This document shows, piece after piece, positions 35,933 to 44,900 of a DNA stretch of 64,000 nt. The stretch is from positions 62,001 through 126,000 of the forward strand of contig NZ_JACIIZ010000015.1 of assembly GCF_014205765.1 (NCBI RefSeq), given 5' to 3'. The translations under genes and the position numbers were made by a program. Positions within the stretch are counted from its first letter, which is position 1. Every line of letters starts with the position of its first letter. Source of the DNA: Nitrospirillum iridis (GTDB lineage Bacteria; Pseudomonadota; Alphaproteobacteria; Azospirillales; Azospirillaceae). The notes below the pieces were generated by a model that did not search any database, was not told the origin of the DNA, and was given only the letters and a program-made list of their open reading frames with translations.

Positions 35933-37295
35933 GATTTTCTCGTTCTATTAGATTAATCACGTTGGTAGTCGGCTGGGTGGCGGCCCCCACTACCGCCCCC
36001 ACCCGCTCCGTCGCCGCTCGCAATGGATCATCCATCAGATGCGCGTACCGGGCCGTCGTCTGCGCCTGGGTGTGCCCCAGCAGCGCGCCGATGATGGGCA
36101 GGGACAGGCCGGCGCTTACCAGGATGCTGGCGTAGGTGTGCCGCAGGTCATGCACGCGCACGTCCGTCAGGCCGGCGGGAATAGCCTCTCCCGGGCGCCC
36201 GGCCCATTCCAGCCTGGCGGACTCCAGCCATTCCTCATAGCTCGGCAGACGTCCCAGCTTGGCTTGCAGAACTGCCACCAGCCGGCCGGCATCCGTTTCA
36301 GGTTGAGCGGCGAACAAGTTGACCGAGGCCAGCTCGGTGACGGCCCGCCAGAACGACGATATGTCCTTCATCGGCTTGCTGGGCATATCGCCTGGAAAAA
36401 CGAACGGGCTGCGGTTGGCTGGCGCTACCTTTTCCGCCTGGGCCCGCATCTCGGCCAGAAGCTGGCGGGCCGGTGCGCTCAAGGGCACCCGATGTTCCGT
36501 CTTCTGCTTAGTGGTGGCGCCAGGCTTCACCCACAGGCCGGACGTCAGGTCGAATTGATCCCACCGGGCGCTCAGCACCTCGCCGCGGCGGGCGCCGGTG
36601 AGGAGGAGAAGGCGCACGACGTTGGCGCTGCTGCGCTCCCGGTGCGTCTGCAGCACCTCGGTGAGGGCGATCAGCTCGGCACCAGCGAGGTAGCGCTTCC
36701 GCTTCTCCTCCGCGTTCTTATCGACGCCCCTGACCGGGTTGTCGGTGCGCATCTCCCACTTGATGGCCAGGTTGAACATTTTCGACAGCAGGGACAGGAC
36801 ACGGTTGGCGGCGTAGGGAGCTGTCCGGCTGATGTCCTGGTGCAGCCGGTCGACGTCCGAGAACCGGACATCCGCCACCTTCATCCTTCCGAGTCGGGGC
36901 AGGACGTGGACGCGCATGTTGCGCTCGTCCTCCTTGGCGCTACCAGGGCGCTTCTTCGGCAAATGCTCCCCTTGATAGCGCTCCGCCAGATCCTGGACCG
37001 TGGGCGCCGCGCGGCGGGCGTGCCGATCACCCATTGGATCTTCGCCCAGGTCGACTTGGCGCTTCAGCTCCTTCGCTTGGCTGCGTGCTTTCTCTACCGG
37101 CCAGTCAGGCCAGCTTCCTATGGTGATGCGGCGCTCCCGCCCACCATCGGCCCTATAGTTGAGGATGAATGACACCTTTCCCAGCGCGGTGACGCGGGCA
37201 CCGAACCCGGTCACGTCGCTGTCGTAGGTGATCCTATTTCCGCTTGCCGGGGGCTCCAGCCCCTTGACAACGCGCTCGGTCAATTTGACGGCCAT
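35922..37295 (-). CDS. int: Tyrosine integrase
   Basis: This 457-residue site-specific recombinase catalyses insertion at tRNA-Leu. An N-terminal DUF4102-like arm-binding region (VKLTERVVKGLEPPASGNRI) precedes a SAM-like core-binding region and the catalytic domain with TGARRGEVLSARW (first Arg), HDLRHTYASI (His/Arg), LLGHTQ (His) and TTARYAHL (Tyr nucleophile). ATG 37295 has GAGAGG seven bases upstream; ATG 37301 is an alternative. It lies 166 bp inside attR and is read away from it. A C-terminal insertion between the first Arg and the HDLRH box (LFAAQPETDAGRLVAVLQAK) is longer than usual. Confidence 0.92.
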   Translation of the reverse strand: MAVKLTERVVKGLEPPASGNRITYDSDVTGFGARVTALGKVSFILNYRADGGRERRITIGSWPDWPVEKARSQAKELKRQVDLGEDPMGDRHARRAAPTVQDLAERYQGEHLPKKRPGSAKEDERNMRVHVLPRLGRMKVADVRFSDVDRLHQDISRTAPYAANRVLSLLSKMFNLAIKWEMRTDNPVRGVDKNAEEKRKRYLAGAELIALTEVLQTHRERSSANVVRLLLLTGARRGEVLSARWDQFDLTSGLWVKPGATTKQKTEHRVPLSAPARQLLAEMRAQAEKVAPANRSPFVFPGDMPSKPMKDISSFWRAVTELASVNLFAAQPETDAGRLVAVLQAKLGRLPSYEEWLESARLEWAGRPGEAIPAGLTDVRVHDLRHTYASILVSAGLSLPIIGALLGHTQAQTTARYAHLMDDPLRAATERVGAVVGAATQPTTNVINLIERENHAL

Positions 37296-37312
37296 CGCCA
37301 TCCTCTCTCGTC

Positions 37313-37335
37313 GTGTCCGCACCCGTGTCCGCACA
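37313..37335 (+). repeat. GTGTCCGCAC repeats, candidate integrase arm sites (right)
   Basis: Two copies of GTGTCCGCAC lie at 37313-37322 and 37325-37334, 12 bp apart, in the integrase leader and 127-149 bp inside attR. They match the words near attL. Confidence 0.4.
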
Positions 37336-37461
37336 GATGACGGCAAACCCTGGCGATTAGGGTCGCACCTTTGGCGGAAGCTGGCAAGGAAAAGCGCTGG
37401 TATGACAATGGTTTCTGAGGGAAAGTGGCGGAAATGCACGGAATGCCTGGCTCTCCATTTT

Positions 37462-37520
37462 CAGACTCAAAATCTGTTGGCCGCAAGGTCGTGTTGGTTC
37501 GAGTCCGACCGGGGGCACCA
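37462..37520 (+). repeat. attR, 59-bp direct repeat
   Basis: An exact copy of the 3-prime 59 nt of tRNA-Leu, without the 5-prime tRNA half or promoter, so it is not a functional tRNA gene. It marks the right end of the element. Confidence 0.95.
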
Positions 37521-37551
37521 CTTCAATCTTCCGACATCACCGAATGATCCA

Positions 37552-37574
37552 GATGGCCCCTCGCGGGCCATTTT
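37552..37574 (+). terminator. Rho-independent terminator, originally of tRNA-Leu
   Basis: ATGGCCC (37553-37559) and GGGCCAT (37565-37571) form a 7-bp stem followed by TTT. It lies about 32 bp after attR. Before the element inserted it would have stood just after the tRNA-Leu gene. Confidence 0.7.
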
Positions 37575-37664
37575 CCTGTCCGCCTGTCCTGTGGCGCCCG
37601 TCTTCACCCGGTCTTAACCATGGGGCGGTGACGATACCGGAAAGCCTTCGGTGACGCGGTCGAG

Positions 37665-39317
37665 ATGAAACGGGTTGAGCGCTATCTGGGATTCGCCTTT
37701 GCCAATGCCGACCTCCTGGTGGAGGTCGATGGCGATGGCACGGTACGGTTCGCGGCGGGCGCCACCCTGGCGCTGACGGGGTGGAGCGATGCCGAGCTGA
37801 CGGGTCGGGCGCTGGCCGACCTGCTGGCGCCGGCGGATCGTGCCCTGGTGCGGCGTTTGCTGGCGGCCCTGGGCGACAGTGACCGCAGCGCGCCGCGCCC
37901 GGTTCGCCTGTCGCGCCGGGATGGGCGGGAGGTGGTCTGCGTCCTGGCGGCCTACCACCTGCAGGGGACGCCCCTGGTGAACGTCACCTTCTGCCAATGG
38001 GCGGTGGGTCAGGCCCGGCTGCCGGCGCCGGCCGATGTCGATCCCGCGACCGGCTTGCTGACCCGGGCCGCCTTCACCCGGGCCGCCGACGAGGGTCTTG
38101 CCCCCGACCAGCCGGGGCCGCCGACCTGTTCCGCCATGACCCTGCTGGAGATGAACAATCTGGCCGACATCCGCACCCGGCTGACGGCGGAGGCCGATGG
38201 CCAACTGATGACGGAGATCGGCGCGGTCTTCCGGCACCACGGCGGCGCCGGGGCGGTGGCCGGCCGGTTGGCGGACGCCCGTTTCGGCGTCATGGCGCCG
38301 GCCAGTCTGGCGGAGCGCATCACCCAGGATATCGCGCGGATCGCGGCCGACCTCGGCCTGGAGCGGCCCATCGAGGTCGACGCCCGCACGCTGGATGGCG
38401 ACAGCTTCGGTCTCAGCCGCGCCGACCGCTCCCGCCTGCTGTTGCATGCGCTGCGCCGATTCGCCGAGGCGGGGGCGGCGGCGGTGGATGTGCTCTCCGG
38501 CCAGTCGGCCGCCGCCGGCTTCGTGAAGGACGCCGTCGGCTGCCTGGCCCGCCTGCGTGACGATCTGGGCGGCAATCGGCTGTCGCTGGTCTATGAACCC
38601 ATCATCGACCTGAAGACGGGGCGCATGCATCATCTGGAGGTGCTGAGCCGCTTCAACGGCGACCGCCCCGGCGCCGTCATCACCCTGGCGGAGGAGCTGG
38701 GCGTGATCAACGACGTGGACATGCTGGTGTGCAGCCTGGCGATGCGGGAGCTGGAGACGGCACCGGCGGATATCATCCTGGCCGTGAACCTGTCCGCCGT
38801 TTCCGTGGGATCGGACCTGTTCATGCAGTCGCTGATGACCCAGCTGCGCGCCCAAGCCGGCCTCGCCGGCCGCCTGATGTTCGAGGTCACGGAAACCGGG
38901 CAGTTGGGCGATTTGGACCGGGCGCGCGCCGTACTTGGCGCCGTACGCCGCTTGGGCCACCCCATATGCCTGGACGATTTCGGGGTCGGCATGGCCTCCT
39001 TCACCTACATCCGGGCGCTGGATTTCGACCATGTGAAGCTGGACGGCAGCTTCATATCCCGGATGTGCGCGAGCAAACGGGAGGAGGCGATCGTCGCCGG
39101 CATGTTGGCGCTGTGCCGCGGCCTGAACATCTCCGCCATTGCCGAGCATGTGGAAAATCCCGAACAGCTGTTGCGCTTGCGCGGCATGGGCTGCGCCATG
39201 GGGCAGGGGTGGCTGTTCTCCCAAGCCATGGACCGGCCGCGGCGGCGGGACGCCGACCTGCGCCCCCTGTCCCGGCCCTCGGCCTGGCGGCCGACGGTGC
39301 AGGGGACGGGAGGATGA
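37665..39317 (+). CDS. PAS / degenerate GGDEF / EAL cyclic-di-GMP protein
   Basis: The 550-residue soluble protein has a PAS-like N-terminus (about 10-115), a degenerate GGDEF-like middle without a GGDEF signature (about 120-280) and an EAL domain (about 285-530). EAL landmarks are mostly kept: LEVLSRFN (EVL in place of EAL/ELL), VNLSAVS, FEVTETG, LDDFGVGMASF, DHVKLDGSF, AEHVEN and GQGWLF. It could hydrolyse or merely bind cyclic-di-GMP. No membrane segment or adjacent partner gene is seen. Confidence 0.8.
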   Translation: MKRVERYLGFAFANADLLVEVDGDGTVRFAAGATLALTGWSDAELTGRALADLLAPADRALVRRLLAALGDSDRSAPRPVRLSRRDGREVVCVLAAYHLQGTPLVNVTFCQWAVGQARLPAPADVDPATGLLTRAAFTRAADEGLAPDQPGPPTCSAMTLLEMNNLADIRTRLTAEADGQLMTEIGAVFRHHGGAGAVAGRLADARFGVMAPASLAERITQDIARIAADLGLERPIEVDARTLDGDSFGLSRADRSRLLLHALRRFAEAGAAAVDVLSGQSAAAGFVKDAVGCLARLRDDLGGNRLSLVYEPIIDLKTGRMHHLEVLSRFNGDRPGAVITLAEELGVINDVDMLVCSLAMRELETAPADIILAVNLSAVSVGSDLFMQSLMTQLRAQAGLAGRLMFEVTETGQLGDLDRARAVLGAVRRLGHPICLDDFGVGMASFTYIRALDFDHVKLDGSFISRMCASKREEAIVAGMLALCRGLNISAIAEHVENPEQLLRLRGMGCAMGQGWLFSQAMDRPRRRDADLRPLSRPSAWRPTVQGTGG

Positions 39318-39575
39318 GCCCAGCCCGCTGAACCGGGCCGATGACGCATGCCGTCCGTCCGCCCCCGGGAAAGTGACCGTTCGGGGAATGCGCCCTTTAG
39401 GTGCTTGACTGTAAATATAAAGTGTATTTTCTTCAGTGGAGATTGCGGCAGTCTTGGTTTTGTGGGGCCGCTCCAGATCTTGTCTGATTTTATCACATAT
39501 AGAAATTCTATTTATTGAGGTGTGTGTTTTGTGTTTAGGCATATTGTGGTGTCAAGAACGACGATAAAATGCCTG

Positions 39576-40682
39576 ATGGAGGGCGCGGGTGGCCGGCCGC
39601 GAGGCTTCGACAGCCTACGCTCCATTCTCGCCATCGCCGTGGTCCTGTGGCACACGTCTTCGATCTGCTACGGCCTTGACGGTGAGGCGTGGCTCTGGAC
39701 CGGCCCCCTGCGGCCTTTGGGCTATTTCATTGTTCCCGCCTTTTTTGCGCTCAGTGGCTTTCTTGTTGCCGGAAGTCTGCTCCGGAATGACCTCACGACG
39801 TTCGTCACCCTCCGCCTCGTCCGGATTTATCCGGCGCTGGCTGTTGAGGTCTTCATTTCCGCCTTCATCATCGGCATCGGGGTGACAAATCTGGGCATTG
39901 GCGATTATTTCACGGGTCGGAGACTATATAGCTATCTGCTTAACGTCATAGGTTTTGTTCATTATAGTCTTCCTGGCGTTTTTACGGAAAATCCGGTTGC
40001 AGGCGTTGTGAATGCCCAGCTTTGGACAATACCCTATGAGCTCTATTGCTATGGAGTTCTCACCATTGTCGCCTTGATCGGCCTGTGCAGGCGCCCCGTC
40101 GGCTTTATGATGGCTGTGGTCATTCTTAACATATTCATTTTGATATACGCGACTTACGGGGATGACACGCTGGCATTCGCGGTGCGCCCGCCCGGCGGGT
40201 TGGCCATTCTTTGCTTTCTATACGGCGTGGGCTTTTATCTGGTCAGGGATAAGATTCCGATGAACTGGGCCTTATTTATCGGTTCCTTGATCGCGTACAC
40301 CGGGTTTGTTTTCTTCGCTGAAACCGTCTATGCCTCCGCCGTGTTTGCCACCTACATGACCATTTTCCTCGGTTTGAAAAAGAAAAAAATCCCGCTGATC
40401 AGTGGCATGGCAAAGTATTCGTACGGGGTGTACCTCTACGGCTATCCACTCCAGCAAATGGTCTATCAGTCGCTACCCGCCGGCAAGGCGTGGTGGTCCA
40501 ATTTCCTCATCAGCTTCCCGCTGAGCCTGGCGGGCGCGGCGCTGTCCTGGCATCTTGTCGAGCGCAGGTTCGATGAAAAAAAGAAAAGCATCGTGGCCGC
40601 CGCCAATCGGCTTCGTGATGATCTTCGCGCGCGCTGGGTGGGGCCCATCCCCGGGCGGGGGGTGGACACGCCTCGGAATTGA
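39576..40682 (+). CDS. Acyltransferase 3 (OafA/YrhL) family membrane protein
   Basis: A 368-residue polytopic protein beginning RGFDSLRSILAIAVVLWHTS, with about ten membrane segments and the family region YFIVPAFFALSGFLVAGSL. These enzymes O-acylate sugars of exopolysaccharide, LPS or peptidoglycan. Its start is ambiguous: ATG 39576 or GTG 39522 after GAGG. The gene and the 258 bp before it are richer in A+T than neighbours, so it may be horizontally gained; it stands alone with no polysaccharide genes close by. Confidence 0.8.
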   Translation: MEGAGGRPRGFDSLRSILAIAVVLWHTSSICYGLDGEAWLWTGPLRPLGYFIVPAFFALSGFLVAGSLLRNDLTTFVTLRLVRIYPALAVEVFISAFIIGIGVTNLGIGDYFTGRRLYSYLLNVIGFVHYSLPGVFTENPVAGVVNAQLWTIPYELYCYGVLTIVALIGLCRRPVGFMMAVVILNIFILIYATYGDDTLAFAVRPPGGLAILCFLYGVGFYLVRDKIPMNWALFIGSLIAYTGFVFFAETVYASAVFATYMTIFLGLKKKKIPLISGMAKYSYGVYLYGYPLQQMVYQSLPAGKAWWSNFLISFPLSLAGAALSWHLVERRFDEKKKSIVAAANRLRDDLRARWVGPIPGRGVDTPRN

Positions 40683-40830
40683 CCCCGTTTGTCATATAAT
40701 AATTTCGCCATCGACGCATGAATTCGTCCCGAATACATGACTTAAATCAAATGCGCGGACCAATACGATAGATCAGTTGCAACGACACCCTTGCGGGATT
40801 TCAATAGAGGTCCAAGGTGGAGGTGTCCCC

Positions 40831-41064
40831 ATGACCCAGAATAGCACCTATGCCCTCGTTTTGAGGGAGCATGTCGCGGACCTTGACCCCCTCATAGAGC
40901 GCTGGACCAGCGGGCATTTCCTGCTGACGGGTGCTGCCCGTGACGAGGCCGAGGAATTTATTGGTCGCCTGAAGGATCTCCGGGCTGATCTGGCCAGTCG
41001 AATGGCCCGGCCGGACCTGGAGGATCGCATGCCGCTGGTCGCCGACGGCATGACGGTTCGATAG
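40831..41064 (+). CDS. 77-residue protein, paralogue A
   Basis: A small soluble helical protein (ADLDPLIERWTSG; ARDEAEEFIGRLKDLRADL). GGAGG stands seven bases before the ATG at 40831. It is about 55 percent identical (42 of 77 positions by hand) to the protein at 41959, also 77 residues. The family is not recognised. Confidence 0.6.
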   Translation: MTQNSTYALVLREHVADLDPLIERWTSGHFLLTGAARDEAEEFIGRLKDLRADLASRMARPDLEDRMPLVADGMTVR

Positions 41065-41078
41065 GCTCGCGCCGTACC

Positions 41079-41117
41079 CCTTGTCCGTCCCGGGGAGCGA
41101 CTTCGGGACGGACAAGG
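41079..41117. terminator. Strong bidirectional hairpin between convergent genes
   Basis: A perfect 14-bp stem (41079-41092 with 41104-41117, CCTTGTCCGTCCCG and its complement) with an 11-nt loop lies between the stops of the 77-residue gene and the YitT-like gene. No T tract follows on either strand, so strength as an intrinsic terminator is uncertain. Confidence 0.55.
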
Positions 41118-41125
41118 CCGGCCGC

Positions 41126-41752
41126 TCATCCCGCTGGATCGGCCGTCAGGCCCAGATACCGGTCGGCCCGGTGGTTCATGGCCAGGATCATGTTGGCGAT
41201 GATGGCGCCAATGACCGATAGCGCCAGGTGTTGCGGGCTCAGCACGAAGCAGGCCGACGTCAGGATGACGGCATCCAGCCCCAACTGGACATATCCGGCG
41301 CGCACGCCGAACCGTTCCTGCAGGTAGAGCGCCAGGATGTTGATCCCGCCCAGCCCGATGCGGTGGCGGAACAGGATCAGCAGTCCCGTGCCGATCAGCC
41401 CGCCGCCGGCCAGCGCGGCATAGACTGGATTCAGGACCGCGAAATCCACCCAGCCCGGCGTCAGCCGCGTCTCGATCGACACCAGGCAGACAGCGACGAA
41501 GGTGCGCGCGGTGAACCGCCAGCCCATGCGTCGCCAGGCCAGGACGTAGAAGGGCAGGTTCAGCGCGAAGAACAGCAGCCAGAAGCCCGTGCCCGTCACA
41601 TAGTGCAGCAGCAGCGCCAGGCCGGCGATGCTGCCCACCAGCAGCGTGGCCTTGGCGTAGAGCGTGGTGCCCAGCGAGACGAACAACGTACCCACGCACA
41701 GCGCCGCCAAGTTCTCATAGGACTGATGGTGCTGGTGATTTTCCCGCCGCAT
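41126..41752 (-). CDS. YitT family membrane protein
   Basis: A 208-residue protein with five or six hydrophobic segments and the YitT-type N-terminal region (GTLFVSLGTTLYAKATLLVG; GLALLLHYVTG), and RIGLGGINILALYLQERFG in the middle. Its transport or other function is not known. It is convergent with paralogue A and divergent from paralogue B of the 77-residue family. Confidence 0.75.
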   Translation of the reverse strand: MRRENHQHHQSYENLAALCVGTLFVSLGTTLYAKATLLVGSIAGLALLLHYVTGTGFWLLFFALNLPFYVLAWRRMGWRFTARTFVAVCLVSIETRLTPGWVDFAVLNPVYAALAGGGLIGTGLLILFRHRIGLGGINILALYLQERFGVRAGYVQLGLDAVILTSACFVLSPQHLALSVIGAIIANMILAMNHRADRYLGLTADPAG

Positions 41753-41958
41753 GTTTCGTCACCCGATAAATCCACAATTATTTTGATGTTATATTGGCGG
41801 ATATACCGGCACATCTTCGCTTATCGCGTGGCAGGGCGGCTCTCCCCTGGCGTGCCGCCGCCACGGACCTTTTGGGGTAGGGGCGTGTATCCAATGCCCC
41901 GTTGCTGGTCTTCCGGGTTTTTGAAAGCCTGCGCAAGCATCATCACAGGAGGAAAGCC

Positions 41959-42192
41959 ATGAGCCAGAACAGCGCCTATACCCGCCTTCTGCAGGAACGC
42001 ATCGCCGACCTCGACCCCTTGATCGAGCGGTGGAGCAGCGACAGCCTGATCCTGACCGACACCGCCGGCGACGAAGCCGAGGAATATCTGGAGCGCCTGA
42101 AGGTCATCCGGGCCGAGATGGCCGGCCGCCTGGGGCGCCCGGACCTGGATGAGCGGCTGCCGGGCGTCACCAACAGCATGCTGGCGCGCTGA
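41959..42192 (+). CDS. 77-residue protein, paralogue B
   Basis: The close relative of the 40831 protein, sharing MSQNSAY-like, ADLDPLIERW, DEAEEYLERLK and RPDLDERLP segments. An ideal ribosome site (AGGAGG) precedes the ATG at 41959. It is convergent with the permease gene. The pair probably arose by duplication around the YitT-like gene. Confidence 0.6.
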   Translation: MSQNSAYTRLLQERIADLDPLIERWSSDSLILTDTAGDEAEEYLERLKVIRAEMAGRLGRPDLDERLPGVTNSMLAR

Positions 42193-42223
42193 CGCCCAAG
42201 CCCGCTGACGCCCAGGCCGTCCA

Positions 42224-43618
42224 TTACAAGCCCGGCTCCACCACGGTCTCAACGGACGCACCCGCCATGGGCCGCCCGGCCGCCCGGCGGCAATAGAGCC
42301 AGCCCAGCGCCAGCAGGGCCACGAACACGCCGAACAGCAGCGGGTTGTAATAGATCATGGCCGCCAGGCAGAGGCAGGCGAGCGACAGGGCCGTGGCCGG
42401 CACCAGGGGATAGCCCGGCGCACGGAACGGCCGGGCCATTTCCGGCGCGGTGCGGCGCAGGCGGAACAGGCTGGCCATGCTGATGATGTACATGACGATG
42501 GCGCCGAACACCGACAGGGTGACGATGTTGGCCGTCAGCGGCTGGCCGCCGAAGGCCAGCACCTCGTCGGAGAAGATGGCGGCGATGCCCACCGCGGCGC
42601 CGGCCAGGATGGCCCAGTGCGGCGTGCGGCGCGTGGGATGCAGGCGGCTCAGGGCGGCGGGCAGGAACCCCGCCCGCGCCAGGGCGAAGATCTGGCGGGA
42701 ATAGCCCATGATGATGCCGTGGAAACTGGCGATCAGGCCGAACAGGCCGATCCACACCAGCATGTGCAGCCAGCCGCTGTCCGCCCCCACCACCGCCTTC
42801 ATCGCCTGGGGCAGGGGGTCGTTGATGTTGGCCAGGTCCCGCCAGTCACCCACGCCACCCGCCAGGATCATGGTGCCGAAGGCCAGCGCCACCAGGGTCA
42901 GGATGCCGGCGATGTAGGCGCGGGGAATGGTCCGCGCCGGGTCCTTGGCCTCCTCCGCTGCCATGGCCGCCCCCTCGATGGCCAGGAAGAACCAGATGGC
43001 GAAGGGGATGGCAGCGAACACGCCGCCCAGCGCGGCCGGGGAAGACGCGCCGGCGTCGCCGGCCCAGCCGTGGGCGGCGAAGTTGGACCAGGCGAAGCCC
43101 GGCGCCACCACGCCCATGAACACCAGCAACTCGGCGATGGCCAGCAACGTCACACACAGCTCGAACGTGGCGGCGATGGTGACACCGGCGATGTTGAGCG
43201 CGGCGAACACGCCATAGGCGCCGACCGCCGCCAGCTTCGGATTCAATCCCGGGAACTGCACATTGAGATAGGCGCCGATGGCGAGAGCGATGGCCGGTGG
43301 CGCGAAGACGAACTCGATCAGGGTGGCATAGCCGGCGATGAAGCCACCCATCGGCCCGAAGGCGCGGTGGCTGTAGGCGAAGGGCCCGCCCGCGTGCGGG
43401 ATGGCGGTGGTCAGCTCGGTGAAGCTGAAGATGAAGGTGGTGTACAGCACGGCCACCAGGATGGTGGTGGCCAGGAACCCCAGGGTACCCGCCTGCGCCC
43501 AGCCATAGCTCCAGCCGAAATACTCGCCGGAGATGACCAACCCCACGGCGATGCCCCAGAGATGCCATCCGCCCAGGGTCTTGCTCAGTCCCGCCGCCGT
43601 CCCCGTCTCCATGCCCAT
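42224..43618 (-). CDS. Ethanolamine-type APC permease
   Basis: A 464-residue amino-acid/polyamine/organocation transporter with about twelve helices. The N-terminus GGWHLWGIAVGLVISGEYFG and WSYGWAQAGTLGFL match the ethanolamine permease subfamily, which imports ethanolamine by proton symport or exchange. No ethanolamine ammonia-lyase genes are present in the window. It stands alone, downstream of nothing on its strand. Confidence 0.8.
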   Translation of the reverse strand: MGMETGTAAGLSKTLGGWHLWGIAVGLVISGEYFGWSYGWAQAGTLGFLATTILVAVLYTTFIFSFTELTTAIPHAGGPFAYSHRAFGPMGGFIAGYATLIEFVFAPPAIALAIGAYLNVQFPGLNPKLAAVGAYGVFAALNIAGVTIAATFELCVTLLAIAELLVFMGVVAPGFAWSNFAAHGWAGDAGASSPAALGGVFAAIPFAIWFFLAIEGAAMAAEEAKDPARTIPRAYIAGILTLVALAFGTMILAGGVGDWRDLANINDPLPQAMKAVVGADSGWLHMLVWIGLFGLIASFHGIIMGYSRQIFALARAGFLPAALSRLHPTRRTPHWAILAGAAVGIAAIFSDEVLAFGGQPLTANIVTLSVFGAIVMYIISMASLFRLRRTAPEMARPFRAPGYPLVPATALSLACLCLAAMIYYNPLLFGVFVALLALGWLYCRRAAGRPMAGASVETVVEPGL

Positions 43619-43754
43619 CCCGCCTTGCCTGTCCGACCTTGCCCGGTCGCTCCAGTATGCCCGGGATGGGCGGAAGCGGGAGGGGGGATTTGCATGCGAT
43701 TTGGGCGAAAATGGATGCGCCTACTTTTTGGGCGTTGGCCTCGGTCCCCTGTTC

Positions 43755-44900
43755 CTATCCGGTCCGGCCGGCCGACCAGACGCGCCGCACGGTCAGGGCC
43801 TGCGACAGTTCCACGAAGTCGGCGCGGGCGCCGGGGCCGATGCGGCCCAGATCGTCCAGGCCCAGGAAGGCCGCCGGCACCCGTGAGGCCATGGCCAGCG
43901 CCGTCTCCGCCGCCACCCCCATCAGGCGCACGGCACCCCGCACGGCGGCGGCCATGTCGATGTCGGCGCCGGCCAGCACGCCATTCGCCGTCACCAGCCG
44001 GCCGTCGCGGCGATGGATGGTGTGGCCGTACAGCTCGAAGCTGTCGGCGTCGGTGCCGGTGGGCGGCATGGCGTCGGTCACGAGGAACAGCCGGTCCGGC
44101 CCCTTGGCCGCCAGCGCCAGGCGCAGCATGGCCTCATGCACGTGCACACCATCGGCGATGACCCCGCACCAGCCGCGCGGGTCCGACAGGGCGGCCCCGG
44201 CGATGCCCGGCTCCCGGTTCATCAGCGGCGGCATGGCGTTGAACAGATGGGTGAAGCCGGTCAGGCCGTGGTCCAGCGCGCTTCGGGTGCGGGCGAAACT
44301 GGCGGCGGAATGGCCACCGGCCAGGATGACCCCGGCCTCCGCCAGGCGGGTCAGGGCGGCATCACCCACCACTTCCGGTGCCAAGGTCAGCAGCACGCGC
44401 CCTTGGGGAAAGCGCGCCGGCAAGCTCAGGAGAAAGGCGATATCCTCGTCGGTGGGGGGGCGGACATAGGCCGCCTCGTGCACCCCCCGCCGTTCCGGGT
44501 TGAGGAACGGGCCTTCGAGGTGGATGCCAACCACGCCGCCGCCCGGCACCTGGGCCGCCGCCGCCGCCGCGTCCACCGCCCGGCGCCATGTGCCGGCGGC
44601 GTCGGTGATGAAGGTGGGCAGCAGGGACGTGGTGCCGAATCGGCGATGCGCCTGGGCGATGGCCAGCGCCGCCGTGGCGGTGGGCATCTCATTGAACAGC
44701 ACGCCGCCGCCGCCGTTCACCTGGGTGTCGACGAAGCCGGGGGCCAGTAGGCTGTCCGGTTCCAGCGCCACCCGCTCCGCAGCACCCGCCGGTGCCTGGG
44801 GTGCCAGGTCCAGCACACGGCCGTTCTCCACGAGCACGCCGACGCCTTCCAGCGTCTGGTCGCCGGTGAAAACCGGGCAGCCGTGGAAAAAGGTCCGCAT
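43755..44900 (-). CDS. nagA: N-acetylglucosamine-6-phosphate deacetylase
   Basis: NagA removes acetate from GlcNAc-6-P in the cytosol to give GlcN-6-P. The 381-residue amidohydrolase shows APGFVDTQVNGGGG, GIHLEGPFLNPERRG, GGHSAA, THLFNAMPPL and the catalytic LVTDAMPPTG. The ATG at 44900 overlaps the stop of the upstream SIS gene as TGATG, so the two enzymes are coupled. Confidence 0.93.
   Translation of the reverse strand: MRTFFHGCPVFTGDQTLEGVGVLVENGRVLDLAPQAPAGAAERVALEPDSLLAPGFVDTQVNGGGGVLFNEMPTATAALAIAQAHRRFGTTSLLPTFITDAAGTWRRAVDAAAAAAQVPGGGVVGIHLEGPFLNPERRGVHEAAYVRPPTDEDIAFLLSLPARFPQGRVLLTLAPEVVGDAALTRLAEAGVILAGGHSAASFARTRSALDHGLTGFTHLFNAMPPLMNREPGIAGAALSDPRGWCGVIADGVHVHEAMLRLALAAKGPDRLFLVTDAMPPTGTDADSFELYGHTIHRRDGRLVTANGVLAGADIDMAAAVRGAVRLMGVAAETALAMASRVPAAFLGLDDLGRIGPGARADFVELSQALTVRRVWSAGRTG

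Larger units (their letters stand above)
21203..37520. mobile_element. Integrated phage-like element (reduced prophage or phage satellite)
   Basis: The element is bounded by two identical 59-bp copies of the tRNA-Leu 3-prime end and has a tyrosine integrase next to the right copy. About 16.2 kb hold an early operon (excisionase-like, small proteins, RuvC-like nuclease, RepA-like ATPase), a non-coding origin-like block, terminase small and split large subunits, a tape-measure protein, a regulatory segment at the left end and two AT-rich orphan genes. Portal, capsid, protease, connector, tail tube, baseplate and lysis genes are not recognisable. Confidence 0.9.

Noticed and set aside
37462-37520. 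Second tRNA-Leu gene
   Set aside because: Only the 3-prime 59 nt are present; the 5-prime acceptor strand, D arm and promoter are missing, so it is attR.
37614-39542. 642-residue open frame on the minus strand
   Set aside because: It mirrors the EAL-domain gene, lacks any domain pattern and is rich in Gln, Gly, His and Arg as expected from antisense reading.
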